Assembly: GCA_046710535.1 (NCBI GenBank)
Contig: JBKEHH010000003.1
Span: forward strand, 124,001-188,000
Length of the DNA: 64,000 nt
Source: CAWVSB01 sp046710535
Lineage (GTDB): Bacteria; Pseudomonadota; Gammaproteobacteria; Pseudomonadales; CAWVSB01
Reading direction: 5' to 3'
A model generated the notes under the pieces. It did no database searches, had not been told where the DNA came from, and worked only from the letters and a program-made list of their open reading frames with translations. Positions 17,670 to 26,947 of the stretch are shown here, in pieces. The translations under genes were made by a program, and so were the position numbers. The number at the start of each line of letters is the position of its first letter. Position 1 is the stretch's first letter.

Positions 17670-19022
17670 TTAAGACCCAGGAATTTTTAATTTTTGTCCA
17701 ACTCGAATTTTGCTAGACGCCATATCATTAGTGCGTTTAAGCGATGCAAGGCTAACCTTGTGACGCATAGCAATGCCGCTCAGTGTATCACCGCTGGATA
17801 CCACATACTGACGGCCTTTGCCGGAGTTTTGCTGCTGCCAGGCAATTAGGGTGCCGTCGGGCGGGTGGGATTTAAAATATTGGTGAATACCGGTATAAAT
17901 CGCGTCGGCCATTTTATGTTGATAACTGGAGCTGTTTAAGCGACGAGATTCTTGCGGGTTAGAAATAAAACCAGTCTCTACCAAAATAGATGGTATATCT
18001 GGGGATTTTAAAACGGCGAAACCGGCTTGCTCTACTTTCGTTTTATGTAGCCTGGAGACTTGTTTCATCTGGCCTAACACTTCACGACCTACATCTAAGC
18101 TAGCATCAAGGCTCGCGGTCATCGACAAGTCGAATAATACACTGGCTAACACATCGTCTTTATCAGACAGACTGACACCACCGACTAAGTCAGCGCTGTT
18201 CGCTTTTTGTGCCAAAAATTTAGCCGAAGCCGAAGTAGCGCCGCCCGGTGACAGGGCATAAACCGAGGTACCATTGGCACGCGAATCGGAAAACGCATCT
18301 GCATGAATTGATACAAACATGTCGGCCTGGAATTTGCGGGCAAGATCGCGGCGCTTGGTTAAACCAATATAGTAATCACCGGTGCGAATTAACTTTGCGG
18401 TGTAACCCGGTCTTTGATCAATCTTATCTTTTAATTTTTTAGCCATTTTAAGCACAACGTCTTTTTCACGCAGCTTACCGGGGCCTAAGGCGCCGGGGTC
18501 TTCACCGCCGTGGCCAGCATCTATGGCGATAATAATGTCACGCTTTTTACTATGGTTAGCAGAGATAATTACCGCTGACTTTTCTTTTTTCGCATCATAT
18601 AAATCAACTACCAAGCGGTCGTGTAAGTCACCACTGGCGGCCAGCAAAAAGCTACGCGGCTTGATCGCTTGGCTCATATCCAAAACTAAGCGTAAATCGT
18701 TTTTATTGCGCACGCCGCTACGCAGTTTTTTAATTGGGGTGCTAGCAAAGTTAAGTGAGTCGAAAGATGCTTTAAATGACGCCGCAGGAATATCTATAAC
18801 AACCCGCTCGGGAGACGATAAGGTAAGGATTTCGTGTTTAACTGGGCCGGATAAATCAAATACCAGACGGGTGTGATCTGGGGCTCGCCACATTCTAACG
18901 CCGTTAATATCTGCTGCGAAAACTTGGCCTACCAATAAGCTGGCAGCCAATATAATTCCCGTTTGCACCATGTGCTTGCGCTGATTATTCAGCAGTTTGC
19001 AGATCATTTGCCGCCACACCAT
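17670..19022 (-). CDS. N-acetylmuramoyl-L-alanine amidase, AmiB/AmiC type, with LysM
   Basis: This periplasmic zinc hydrolase removes the peptide stem from murein at division sites. The 450 residues contain a signal peptide after a short basic leader (hydrophobic core about 20-34, likely cleaved after VFA), an AMIN domain (about 38-145), an Amidase_3 domain and a C-terminal LysM (YVVSSGDTLSGIAMRHKVS). Catalytic zinc-site motifs are DAGHGGEDPGALG, SIHADAF and VETGFISN. The gene lies between tsaE and mutL, the usual order. The choice between the amiB and amiC symbols is uncertain. The start MVWRQM was kept; an internal Met at residue 18 also fits a signal peptide. Confidence 0.94.
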   Translation of the reverse strand: MVWRQMICKLLNNQRKHMVQTGIILAASLLVGQVFAADINGVRMWRAPDHTRLVFDLSGPVKHEILTLSSPERVVIDIPAASFKASFDSLNFASTPIKKLRSGVRNKNDLRLVLDMSQAIKPRSFLLAASGDLHDRLVVDLYDAKKEKSAVIISANHSKKRDIIIAIDAGHGGEDPGALGPGKLREKDVVLKMAKKLKDKIDQRPGYTAKLIRTGDYYIGLTKRRDLARKFQADMFVSIHADAFSDSRANGTSVYALSPGGATSASAKFLAQKANSADLVGGVSLSDKDDVLASVLFDLSMTASLDASLDVGREVLGQMKQVSRLHKTKVEQAGFAVLKSPDIPSILVETGFISNPQESRRLNSSSYQHKMADAIYTGIHQYFKSHPPDGTLIAWQQQNSGKGRQYVVSSGDTLSGIAMRHKVSLASLKRTNDMASSKIRVGQKLKIPGS

Positions 19023-19056
19023 TTCTTGTATTCGTTATTTAATGTTATTAGTAGCC

Positions 19057-19524
19057 TTAAATGCAAATTTTGCGCGCTAATTCTTCACCTCGCGCAGTAT
19101 GAGCACTAATAGTTAAGTCACGCCCACTGCCGTTTGGTTCCAAACTCAGGGTAATATCTGCGGGCGCAATATAACCCTCACCACGCTGCGGCCATTCAAC
19201 TAACCACAGTGCATCATCAGCTAGATAATCTCGAATACCTAAATATTCTAATTCTTCAGGGTGGCCTAGACGGTACAAATCAAAATGGTAAATCTTACTC
19301 CCGTTGACATCGTAAGGTTCTACCAAGGTATAAGTCGGACTTTTTACCGCACCAACATGACCAATACCATGCAATATGCCCCGGCTAAAGGTTGTTTTTC
19401 CCGCACCTAAAGTGCCCTGCAAATAGACTATCGCACCTTGGGCTAGTTCCTTACCCCAGCTATTCGCCAGGGTTAGTAATGCTTCTTCAGTGGGCAGATT
19501 AAATTTCTGACTAAAGCCTGTCAT
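19057..19524 (-). CDS. tsaE: tRNA threonylcarbamoyladenosine synthesis ATPase TsaE
   Basis: TsaE is the ATPase that resets the TsaB-TsaD complex during t6A37 synthesis in tRNA. The 155 residues show Walker A (GTLGAGKTTFSRGIL), the SPTYTLVEPY block and the HFDLYRL segment, with WLVEWPQRG near the Walker B position. Its start overlaps the nnr stop by four bases, showing translational coupling. Confidence 0.95.
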   Translation of the reverse strand: MTGFSQKFNLPTEEALLTLANSWGKELAQGAIVYLQGTLGAGKTTFSRGILHGIGHVGAVKSPTYTLVEPYDVNGSKIYHFDLYRLGHPEELEYLGIRDYLADDALWLVEWPQRGEGYIAPADITLSLEPNGSGRDLTISAHTARGEELARKICI

Positions 19525-21026
19525 GGATTAACCAAGGCTTTTAGCTCGTTAATAACATCGGTGGCGAGCAAACCACGCTCACCATTTTTTGCCGCAACAT
19601 CAGCGGCCACGCTATGCAGCAGCACGCCGCATTGACTAGCCTCGTCTAACGACAAGCCCTGAGCCAGCAAGCCACCTAAAATTCCACTTAATACGTCACC
19701 CATACCGCCGCTTGCCATACCGGGGTTGCCAGCTGCACATAAATGAATGCTTTCAGACTCACCTTTGACCAAAGTGCCACTGCCTTTTAATACCACTACG
19801 CCGCCATAGTTTTTTTGTAACTCGGCAACAGCGACAAATCTGTCTAGTTGAACCTCTGCAGTTGTTATCTCTAACAAACGAGCTGCTTCACCAGGGTGAG
19901 GCGTTAACACCCAATTATCACGTCGACGCTGGCGGATAACGCGCTTAGCAGCTAATAAATTTAATGCATCAGCGTCAACCACCAAAGGCACTGTGGCCGC
20001 CGCAGCTTGCTGCAGTAACTGTTCAGACCAAGCGCTTTGGCCTAAACCTGGGCCAACCACAATGACATCGGCTAGTTCGACTAACGCCGCTAGTTCTTGC
20101 CCCGAACGTACTCCGTGGGCCATTACTTCGGGCGTGCGCGCTACAATGACAGCAACGTGTTCAGGACGAGTTGCCACCGATACTAAACCGGCGCCAACTC
20201 TCAACGCTGCCTCTGCCGCCATCGCAACCGCGCCAGCAAAACCTTTAGCGCCACCAACAATTAATACATGGCCGTTACTACCTTTATGGCTGGCTTTGTT
20301 TCTTGGCGGCAAACACTGCTCAAATAAATCTTCTGGTAGGCGTTTTACAGTTGCGGTAACCGCATCAAATACGTGCGCTGGCAGGGCCAAATCGTCAAAC
20401 CATAACTCGCCACTGCAAGCTGGCCCACTGCCAGTGAGCAAACCCTGCTTTACCCCTATAAAAGTAGCGGTTAAATTTGCCTGAACGGCACAACCCAAAA
20501 TAGCTCCGGTATTTGCACATAAGCCCGACGGAATGTCTGCGCTTGCAACCGCTACGCCAGCAGCATTGATACATTCTATTGCCGCAAGGTAGTCGCCAGT
20601 AACCGCTTTGTTTAAACCAGTGCCGAGCAAGGCGTCTACAATTAGCTCTCCACTGACGTCAATGCCATTACTAAAACGTTCAACGGCTATCGCTGCATCT
20701 TGTGCTTGTTCAAACGCGGTTAAGGCGGCGCCACCTAGCATAGCGGTGTCAGTTACGCTGATCACTTGGACATTAATTCCAGCTGCTTTGGCGATGGTAG
20801 CAACAACATAACCATCACCGCCGTTGTTACCACTGCCGCAAAAAACTGTTATCCCACTAACATTTGGATACATTTGTAAAATGCTTTGCCACAGTCCGCG
20901 ACCAGCACGACGCATTAGGGTATAACCACCTATGCCGTGTTCTTCAATAGCCACCCGATCCAGTTCGCGCGCCTGCTCAGCAGAGTACAATTCAGTGGGT
21001 AAATAATGCGTATTTTTCTGTTTCAA
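19521..21026 (-). CDS. nnr: bifunctional NAD(P)H-hydrate epimerase / ADP-dependent dehydratase
   Basis: This enzyme repairs damaged NADHX and NADPHX. The 501 residues contain an N-terminal YjeF epimerase domain (about 1-215: FCGSGNNGGDGYVVA, DALLGTG) and a C-terminal ribokinase-like dehydratase domain (about 225-500). The latter has GSNGHVLIVGG, VVVDADALNLLA, LTPHPGEAARLL and GNPGMASGGMGDVLSG. The fused form is standard in gammaproteobacteria. It is the first gene of the nnr-tsaE-amidase-mutL-miaA run and is divergent from queG, with 68 bp between them holding both promoters. Confidence 0.96.
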   Translation of the reverse strand: MKQKNTHYLPTELYSAEQARELDRVAIEEHGIGGYTLMRRAGRGLWQSILQMYPNVSGITVFCGSGNNGGDGYVVATIAKAAGINVQVISVTDTAMLGGAALTAFEQAQDAAIAVERFSNGIDVSGELIVDALLGTGLNKAVTGDYLAAIECINAAGVAVASADIPSGLCANTGAILGCAVQANLTATFIGVKQGLLTGSGPACSGELWFDDLALPAHVFDAVTATVKRLPEDLFEQCLPPRNKASHKGSNGHVLIVGGAKGFAGAVAMAAEAALRVGAGLVSVATRPEHVAVIVARTPEVMAHGVRSGQELAALVELADVIVVGPGLGQSAWSEQLLQQAAAATVPLVVDADALNLLAAKRVIRQRRRDNWVLTPHPGEAARLLEITTAEVQLDRFVAVAELQKNYGGVVVLKGSGTLVKGESESIHLCAAGNPGMASGGMGDVLSGILGGLLAQGLSLDEASQCGVLLHSVAADVAAKNGERGLLATDVINELKALVNP

Positions 21027-21094
21027 AACGACAACCTAAGTTTTGTACCAATGAAGTGATAGGATGAACAGATTATAGGCATAGCACAGCGCTC

Positions 21095-22180
21095 ATGGAA
21101 CCAAACAAACAACTAATTGCTAGTGATCAACAGCTAGCGCAATTAGCTCAAGACATAAAGTCTTGGGGCAAAGAGTTTGGCTTTCAAGAAATCGCTATTA
21201 GCGACTGCGATCTAGGCGAGCATAAAACTCATTTGGACAACTGGCTGGCCAACGACATGGCTGGCGAAATGGACTATATGCAGCGCCACAAAGAACTACG
21301 TCAGCACCCAGAACAGCTGCAAGAAGGGGCTATCCGTGCCATTTGTGTGCGCATGGATTACTTGCCCCTAGCAACCGACGCCCAAGTGTTAATTGAGCAA
21401 CCCAGCAAAGCCTATGTATCGCGCTATGCCTTAGGCCGCGACTATCACAAACTTATTCGCGGCCGCCTAGCGAAGCTTGCCAAGAAAATTGAAGCCGCCG
21501 CGGGTGGCAGCCATCGCGCCTTTGTTGATAGCGCGCCAATATTAGAGCGCGCCCTGGCTGAAAAATCAGGCTTGGGCTGGATTGGAAAAAATACTATGCT
21601 GATCAATAAAAATGCTGGTTCATGGTTTTTCCTTGGCGAAATATATACCAGCTTGCCATTGCCAGTAGATGCGCCTACCACTGCTCACTGCGGTAGCTGT
21701 AATGCCTGTATCGATATTTGCCCAACTAATGCCTTTACTGGGCCATATCAGTTGGATGCCAAGCGTTGTATCTCTTATTTAACTATTGAGCTAAAAGGTA
21801 GCATTCCCGAAGAATTTCGTAAGCCCATGGGCAACCATGTGTTTGGCTGCGACGACTGCCAAACTATATGCCCATGGAATAAGTTTGCTCAGCACACTCA
21901 AGAGGACGATTTTCAGCCCCGCCACGGCTTAGACAGCGCAGAAATTCTTAGCTTATTTGAATGGGATGAAGAAACATTTTTAGAAAAAACCGCAGGCTCG
22001 GCCATTCGCCGTATTGGCCATCAGGGCTGGCTAAGAAACCTGGCCATAGGTTTAGGCAACGCACCGTTTGATGCAGAAATTATTAGCGCACTCAAAACCC
22101 AACTAGACCATTCTTCTGCTGTAGTAAAAGAACATGTTGCTTGGGCAATAGCTGAGCAAGAAGCCAAAGCAAGTGATTGA
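21095..22180 (+). CDS. queG: epoxyqueuosine reductase
   Basis: QueG carries out the last step of queuosine synthesis in tRNA, reducing epoxyqueuosine with a cobalamin cofactor and two [4Fe-4S] clusters. The 361 residues show the catalytic region (YALGRDYHK, then DSAPILERALAEKSGLGWIGKN) and two cluster motifs, CGSCNACIDICP and CDDCQTICPWN. A C-terminal HEAT-like tail follows. The order nnr-queG-orn, with orn further along, matches pseudomonads. Confidence 0.96.
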   Translation: MEPNKQLIASDQQLAQLAQDIKSWGKEFGFQEIAISDCDLGEHKTHLDNWLANDMAGEMDYMQRHKELRQHPEQLQEGAIRAICVRMDYLPLATDAQVLIEQPSKAYVSRYALGRDYHKLIRGRLAKLAKKIEAAAGGSHRAFVDSAPILERALAEKSGLGWIGKNTMLINKNAGSWFFLGEIYTSLPLPVDAPTTAHCGSCNACIDICPTNAFTGPYQLDAKRCISYLTIELKGSIPEEFRKPMGNHVFGCDDCQTICPWNKFAQHTQEDDFQPRHGLDSAEILSLFEWDEETFLEKTAGSAIRRIGHQGWLRNLAIGLGNAPFDAEIISALKTQLDHSSAVVKEHVAWAIAEQEAKASD

Positions 22181-22931
22181 AATATCTAACCTAACAATTG
22201 CACTGCTTACCTTTGTAGCATTTTTTGCCGGCCTATTTTCAGCGGTTGCTGGTGCTGGCGGCATGATCACTCTGCCCGTTTTAATGTGGGCAGGTCTGCC
22301 GCCTATTAATGCCATGGCTACTAACAAAATACAAAGCGCCATTGGCACGCTGTCATCCACTATTAACTTTTTTCGTAAAGGCCATATTGATTTTAAAACC
22401 TTATGGCCTGGCTTAATTACCGCATTTGTTGGCGCCATGTTAGGCGTATTTTGTTTCCGCCTGCTAGGTAACGATGTATTGAAATCGGTGCTACCAATAC
22501 TGTTAATCGCTGCCAGCGTTTATTTTTTATTTTCGCCAAAAGTTAGTGACAAAGACAGCAAAGCAACATTAACCACCAACCAGTTCAACTTGTGGGTGGC
22601 TTTGGGGATGGGGTTTTACGGCGGCTTTTTTGGTCCCGGCATGGCAACCTTTTTTGCCATGGCATTTATTGCCTTACTTGGTTACAACAGCCGCAAAGCA
22701 ACCGCCCATACCAAACCGTTGGTGCTCGTTATTAATGGCAGTAGTGCAGTGGTGTTTATTATTGCAGGGGATGTTTATTGGACCCTAGCGATATGCATGG
22801 CAGTGGCGCAGTTTGTTGGGGCGCGGATTGGTTCTAATCTTGTTATTAGTAAGGGGAGTAAGATTATTCGGCCAGCACTTATATTGGCTAGTTTGGTTAT
22901 AGCGGTTAAGTTGTTGGTGGATAATTATTGA
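22173..22931 (+). CDS. TSUP family sulfite/anion exporter-like permease
   Basis: This 252-residue TauE/SafE (TSUP) membrane protein has about eight helices. The two family repeats are visible: FFAGLFSAVAGAGGMITLPVLMWAGLPPINAMATNK in the first half (positions about 12-47) and GFYGGFFGPGMATFFAMAF in the second. Such proteins move sulfite, sulfoacetate or other small anions across the inner membrane; the substrate here is unknown. It starts at GTG inside the last codons of queG (8-bp overlap) and is likely cotranscribed with it. Confidence 0.9.
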   Translation: MIEISNLTIALLTFVAFFAGLFSAVAGAGGMITLPVLMWAGLPPINAMATNKIQSAIGTLSSTINFFRKGHIDFKTLWPGLITAFVGAMLGVFCFRLLGNDVLKSVLPILLIAASVYFLFSPKVSDKDSKATLTTNQFNLWVALGMGFYGGFFGPGMATFFAMAFIALLGYNSRKATAHTKPLVLVINGSSAVVFIIAGDVYWTLAICMAVAQFVGARIGSNLVISKGSKIIRPALILASLVIAVKLLVDNY

Positions 22932-23016
22932 TTTGAGTCTCAGGGTTCACTTGCTGGCGAGCCACTTCTTGGTTTAGCTGTATTCGTTGAGCTGGGTTTC
23001 GCCCGCTGGCGAGTGT

Positions 23017-23042
23017 CTTTTCTTTGTTTGGGCAAAGAAAAG
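23017..23042. repeat. hairpin repeat, copy B
   Basis: CTTTTCTTTG and CAAAGAAAAG form a perfect 10-bp stem around TTTGGG. The core is the same as in copy A at 2972-3005, and both follow the word GGCGAGT. Further on, AGTAAAAGTAACTCGC (23094-23109) is the inverse of the left flank of copy A, so this copy seems to be larger, spanning about 23005-23110. It lies in the 220-bp gap between the TSUP gene and the DsbA-like gene. Confidence 0.7.
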
Positions 23043-23151
23043 CACGTAGTGTGTTAAGCGCCGGAAGCGGCGACCCGCAGGTCGAGCGAAGAGAGTAAAA
23101 GTAACTCGCTGTCGGCAACCCGACTAACAAGCTAATTAGGCATAAAAACTA

Positions 23152-23799
23152 ATGAAAACTCTAGACATAAAAATAGCCTCAGACATTTCTTGCCCTTGGT
23201 GCATCATCGGCTACAAAGCCCTACAACAAGCCTTAGAAAATATGGGTGACGACGTCACTGCAAACATAACTTGGCTGCCATTTGAGCTAAATCCAAACAT
23301 GGCTCCAGAAGGCCAAGACATTGGCGAGCATATACAGGAAAAATACGGCGCTACTCCAGAGCAGTCTGCGGGTAACCGCGAGCGGATAAAGCAAATGGGC
23401 GCTGATTTAGGCTTTACCTTTAATCGCGGTGAGAGAATTTATAACACCTTTGATGCACATCGTCTGCTGCATTGGGCCGAAACACAGAATAAACAAACCG
23501 AGCTAAAACTTGCTCTGTTTGATATGTACTTTACTGATGGCGGTAACCCGTCTGATAAACACCAGATTATTGCTACTGCGGTAAAAGTTGGCCTAGATGA
23601 AGTGCAAGTAACGGCTGTTTTAGAGTCAGACCAATATGCAGATGAAGTGCGCGCGTTGGAGCAACAAAACCATCAAAACGGCATTAATGCAGTGCCTGCT
23701 TTTATTATTAACAACCAATACATGATTAACGGCGGCCAGCCGGTGGAAAGTTTTGAAAAAGCGCTAATTAATATTAGCGCTGAGATGGATCAAGGATAA
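23152..23799 (+). CDS. DsbA family oxidoreductase (FrnE-like)
   Basis: This 215-residue thioredoxin-fold protein has the active site C14-P-W-C17 right at the N-terminus, with no signal peptide, so it is cytoplasmic. The central helical insertion and the cis-proline loop AVPAFIINN followed by NGGQPVESFEKAL match the FrnE/2-hydroxychromene isomerase-like branch of DsbA. FrnE relatives act as disulfide oxidoreductases in stress tolerance; the substrate is unknown. It converges on orn with 2 bp between the stops. Confidence 0.88.
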   Translation: MKTLDIKIASDISCPWCIIGYKALQQALENMGDDVTANITWLPFELNPNMAPEGQDIGEHIQEKYGATPEQSAGNRERIKQMGADLGFTFNRGERIYNTFDAHRLLHWAETQNKQTELKLALFDMYFTDGGNPSDKHQIIATAVKVGLDEVQVTAVLESDQYADEVRALEQQNHQNGINAVPAFIINNQYMINGGQPVESFEKALINISAEMDQG

Positions 23800-23801
23800 G
23801 G

Positions 23802-24347
23802 TTAATCTTGAATAAAAAACGTTTTGCGATAATGAGCTAATTCAGCAATCGAGTCTTTCACATCATCAAGCGCTAAATGACTGCCTTTTTTATCAAAACC
23901 GTCTAATGCGGCGGGTCGCCAGCGCTTGGCTAGTTCTTTAATGGTCGACACATCTAAATTGCGATAGTGAAAATAGTCTTCTAGCTCTGGCATGTACTTA
24001 ACTAGAAAACGGCGATCTTGGCCAATACTGTTACCACATATTGGCGAGGCGCCTTTATCTACATGGTGTTGTAAAAACTCGATAGTCGCTAGCTCAGCAT
24101 CGCGGGTTAAGATGGGACTTGCTATTACTCGCTGGGTTAAACCGCTGCCACCATGTTGGTTAGTATTCCAATCATCCATTGCCGCCATAGTTTCAGCTGA
24201 CTGATGAATAGCAAGCTCTGGGCCTTCGGCGATAAAGTTAAGGTCTTTATCGGTAACAACGGTGGCAATTTCTATAATGACATCGGTTTCTGGGTATAGA
24301 CCGGTCATTTCTAAATCAATCCAAATCAGGTTATCTTGCTTGCTCAT
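23802..24347 (-). CDS. orn: oligoribonuclease
   Basis: Orn is a 3'-5' exoribonuclease that finishes RNA decay by cutting dinucleotides, including pGpG from c-di-GMP turnover. The 181 residues show the DEDDh motifs: D11-x-E13 in WIDLEMTGL, the Asp in NSIGQDRRFL, and the final His-x4-Asp in HLALDDVKDSI. The length is standard. It is divergent from rsgA, with 40-50 bp between the starts. Its c-di-GMP link fits with the FimX-like gene further along, but the gene is universal in this class. Confidence 0.97.
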   Translation of the reverse strand: MSKQDNLIWIDLEMTGLYPETDVIIEIATVVTDKDLNFIAEGPELAIHQSAETMAAMDDWNTNQHGGSGLTQRVIASPILTRDAELATIEFLQHHVDKGASPICGNSIGQDRRFLVKYMPELEDYFHYRNLDVSTIKELAKRWRPAALDGFDKKGSHLALDDVKDSIAELAHYRKTFFIQD

Positions 24348-24396
24348 ACTGTTACACTCCTAAATATTGAACGCACTCTAACGAAACATGGGCTTT

Positions 24397-25422
24397 ATGG
24401 CAAAACGCAAACTCAACCGCAGGCAATCTTGGCGCATTCAGAAAGTCCAAGACGAGCGCAACAAACGCGCCGAACGCCGCGATGCAAAAGCTGATGAGAC
24501 ACTTAATAGTACTGACTTAGGTGCAGAACAACTAGGCTTGGTCATTGCTCACTATGGTACTCAAGTAGATATAGAAACATTAGAAGGCAGTAATGCTGGC
24601 ATAGTGCAGCGCGCCCATATACGGGCCAATGTAGACGCCTTAGTCACTGGTGACAAGGTAGTTTGGCGGCCCGGCAACCCAACCGGCGTAGTGGTGGCGA
24701 TGCAAGAGCGCGAGTCAATTTTACAGCGCCCAGACAGCCGCGGCCTACTTCGCCCTGTTGCCGCTAATATCAATTTTTTGGTTATTACCTTTGCTCCAGA
24801 GCCCACCCCCTATGCCAATTTGATCGACCGTTATTTGGTAGCAGCCGAACACTCTGGCTTAGAACCGGTGTTACTGCTCAATAAAACCGACTTAATCACT
24901 GATGATAACCGTGAGCAGCTAAACGACATGCTGCAGATATACGAAGATGTTGGCTACCGCTTAATTAGAGCGTCTACCAAAAACGAGCAGGGCATGAGCG
25001 AGCTGACAGAGCTATTACAGAATAATATCTCGGTATTCGTGGGCCAGTCGGGGGTGGGCAAGTCATCTCTCATTAATACTTTACTGCCCGATAGCGATAT
25101 AAAAGTTGGTGAATTATCTGAGGCTACCGCCAAAGGTAAGCACACCACCACTACCGCCAAGCTATTTCACATCCCCTCTGGTGGCGACTTAATTGATTCG
25201 CCGGGTATTAGAGAGTTTGGCCTTTGGCATATGGAGCCGGAGGATATTGCGGCTGGTTATGTCGATTTTGAGCCTTTTTTAGGTTTTTGTAAATTTCGTG
25301 ATTGCAGTCACAACGAAGACCCAGGCTGTGCGCTGCAAGCGGCTGTCGCTGATGGCACGCTAAGTGAGCGACGCTTAACCAGCTATCACCATTTGGTCGG
25401 TTCACTAAGTGAACTTGACTAA
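24397..25422 (+). CDS. rsgA: ribosome small-subunit maturation GTPase RsgA
   Basis: RsgA is a circularly permuted GTPase that checks late 30S assembly. An N-terminal basic helix (MAKRKLNRRQSWRIQKVQ) is followed by an OB fold (about 50-115), a G domain in the permuted order G4 (NKTD), G1 (GQSGVGKSS), G3 (DSPG), and a zinc-binding C-terminus (CKFRDCSHNEDPGC). An in-frame ATG at 24388 would add three residues. The start at 24397 is preferred because MAKRKL matches the usual N-terminus. Length 341 residues. Confidence 0.96.
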   Translation: MAKRKLNRRQSWRIQKVQDERNKRAERRDAKADETLNSTDLGAEQLGLVIAHYGTQVDIETLEGSNAGIVQRAHIRANVDALVTGDKVVWRPGNPTGVVVAMQERESILQRPDSRGLLRPVAANINFLVITFAPEPTPYANLIDRYLVAAEHSGLEPVLLLNKTDLITDDNREQLNDMLQIYEDVGYRLIRASTKNEQGMSELTELLQNNISVFVGQSGVGKSSLINTLLPDSDIKVGELSEATAKGKHTTTTAKLFHIPSGGDLIDSPGIREFGLWHMEPEDIAAGYVDFEPFLGFCKFRDCSHNEDPGCALQAAVADGTLSERRLTSYHHLVGSLSELD

Positions 25423-25512
25423 GCTTCCATAGACGACATTATTAAAGAAAACAATAATTGCTCTTAATCAATAAAACATTTATTTTCCATTCTATAACGA
25501 TTTGGAAACAAC

Positions 25513-26355
25513 ATGGATATTGAGCTACTCAAAACATTTCTTGCGGTGAAAGATTTTCGCCACTTCGGCCGCGCTGCAGATAACTTGTACCTAACTCAAG
25601 CAGCTGTAAGCGCCCGGGTGAAACAAATTGAAGAATATTTAGGTGTGCCGCTATTTATTCGCAACCGTAACAATATTCAATTAACTGATGAAGGTGAACG
25701 CCTAGTTCCATATGCAGAAAAAATATTACAAACGTGGAATAAGGCCCGTGGCGACGTTAGTCTAAAACATGAACAAAAACAGCAGCTGTCAATCGGGGCG
25801 ACTTCTGGTCTGTGGAATTATACATTTCAATATAGGCTTCCAAGTCTTGGCAAACAGCTGCCAAACTTAGCCATTAGCGCCGTATCAGGTAACGCTGACG
25901 ATATACTTCAGCTGATAGAAGGGCGCTCTATCGATATCGGTATATTATTCGACGCCCCTAATATAAGTGATCTAACAATTTACCCGGCGGGAAAGCTAAA
26001 ACTGATACTGGCCAGCTCTATAGAAAATATTAGCGTGAGCTCGGCACTAAAAGACAACTATATTTACGTTGACTGGGGAAAAGCTTTCGACTCTTTTCAT
26101 ACCAATAAATTTGGCGACCATAATTCGCCCATACTGAGCACATCACTAGCAACCATTGCACTGTCTTATATGGAAAATCAGCCTGCATCCTCATATATCC
26201 CTATGCAAATGGTGAACAACACTGTGCTTAATCACATCCACGCGGTCGAAGGCGCACCAGCATTTTCTCGACAAATCTCGTTGGTATACAAAACAAACAG
26301 TAAACACATTGATTTAATTAAGCAGGTAATCCCGCTATTAACAGCGGAGGTCTAA
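25513..26355 (+). CDS. LysR family regulator (HdfR-like)
   Basis: This 280-residue transcription regulator has an N-terminal winged helix-turn-helix (MDIELLKTFLAVKDFRHFGRAADNL, then TQAAVSARVKQIEEYLGVPLF) and a substrate-binding-like effector domain. The N-terminus resembles the HdfR branch. No divergent target gene is adjacent: rsgA precedes it on the same strand and mgtC converges 15 bp away. In P. aeruginosa motAB occupies this place after rsgA. The effector and targets are unknown. Confidence 0.9.
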   Translation: MDIELLKTFLAVKDFRHFGRAADNLYLTQAAVSARVKQIEEYLGVPLFIRNRNNIQLTDEGERLVPYAEKILQTWNKARGDVSLKHEQKQQLSIGATSGLWNYTFQYRLPSLGKQLPNLAISAVSGNADDILQLIEGRSIDIGILFDAPNISDLTIYPAGKLKLILASSIENISVSSALKDNYIYVDWGKAFDSFHTNKFGDHNSPILSTSLATIALSYMENQPASSYIPMQMVNNTVLNHIHAVEGAPAFSRQISLVYKTNSKHIDLIKQVIPLLTAEV

Positions 26356-26369
26356 AAAACTCTAGATTT

Positions 26370-26855
26370 TCACTGTATGTGATTTTTATAATCAGAGTAT
26401 TTTCTTACCCTCTTATGCACACCCCGACTGAATGCCTTAGTGCGATCCTCTAGTAAATCAATTCCATATAAAATAAAAACGACAATAATCGACATCTTAA
26501 TGGCAGCCATTAAATGATTACTCGCAATCATTACGCCTATTGCCGCCAGCATCCAGATAGTTGCGGCAGACGTTACACCCACGACTGAGCCATCTTTAGC
26601 CAACATAACTCCGGCACCTAAAAACCCGACACCCGTGATAACTTGCCCCACAACACGCGACGGATCAACAATCGGTCCTTCTAATAAATACGCAGTCGCT
26701 AAAAATGCATAAGTGCCGAGGGTAATCAGCGCCGCAGCTCTTATTCCTACTGGCTTTCCTCGCAACTGGCGCTCCAAACCGATCAACGCTCCGCAAAATA
26801 TAGCCGTACCTATTGAAGCCCACTCGTAAGGGCGAATACTTAAAATGTCTTCCAT
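26370..26855 (-). CDS. MgtC/SapB family membrane protein
   Basis: This 161-residue protein has four to five membrane helices and the family signatures GALIGLERQLRGKPVGIRAAAL and GVGFLGAGVMLAKDG followed by VTSAATIWMLAAIGV. It is the short form, lacking the ACT-like C-terminal domain of Salmonella MgtC. Family members are tied to survival under low Mg2+ and to control of F1Fo ATPase or phosphate uptake in some species; the role here is not shown. The 5' leader has two consecutive stem-loops. Confidence 0.88.
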   Translation of the reverse strand: MEDILSIRPYEWASIGTAIFCGALIGLERQLRGKPVGIRAAALITLGTYAFLATAYLLEGPIVDPSRVVGQVITGVGFLGAGVMLAKDGSVVGVTSAATIWMLAAIGVMIASNHLMAAIKMSIIVVFILYGIDLLEDRTKAFSRGVHKRVRKYSDYKNHIQ

Positions 26856-26888
26856 TCTAATCTCTATTAAAAACCTGAATCCGTAAGG

Positions 26889-26917
26889 GGTTACTAGACT
26901 ACGCCAGTCTAGTAACC
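26889..26917 (-). promoter_or_regulatory. leader stem-loop 1 upstream of mgtC
   Basis: GGTTACTAGACT and AGTCTAGTAACC form a perfect 12-bp stem with a 5-base loop. It lies 34 bp upstream of the mgtC start on the transcribed side. No run of T follows on the minus strand, so it is not a simple terminator. It could be an operator palindrome or an RNA leader structure. Confidence 0.6.
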
Positions 26918-26922
26918 AATAA

Positions 26923-26947
26923 AACCATCTAATAACATTAGATGGTT
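26923..26947 (-). terminator. leader stem-loop 2, terminator-like
   Basis: AACCATCTAA and TTAGATGGTT form a 10-bp stem with a 5-base loop. On the minus strand it is followed by TTTTATT, as expected for a weak intrinsic terminator. It could end the upstream small gene (27070-27249) or act as an attenuator for mgtC, 68 bp further on. Confidence 0.5.
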
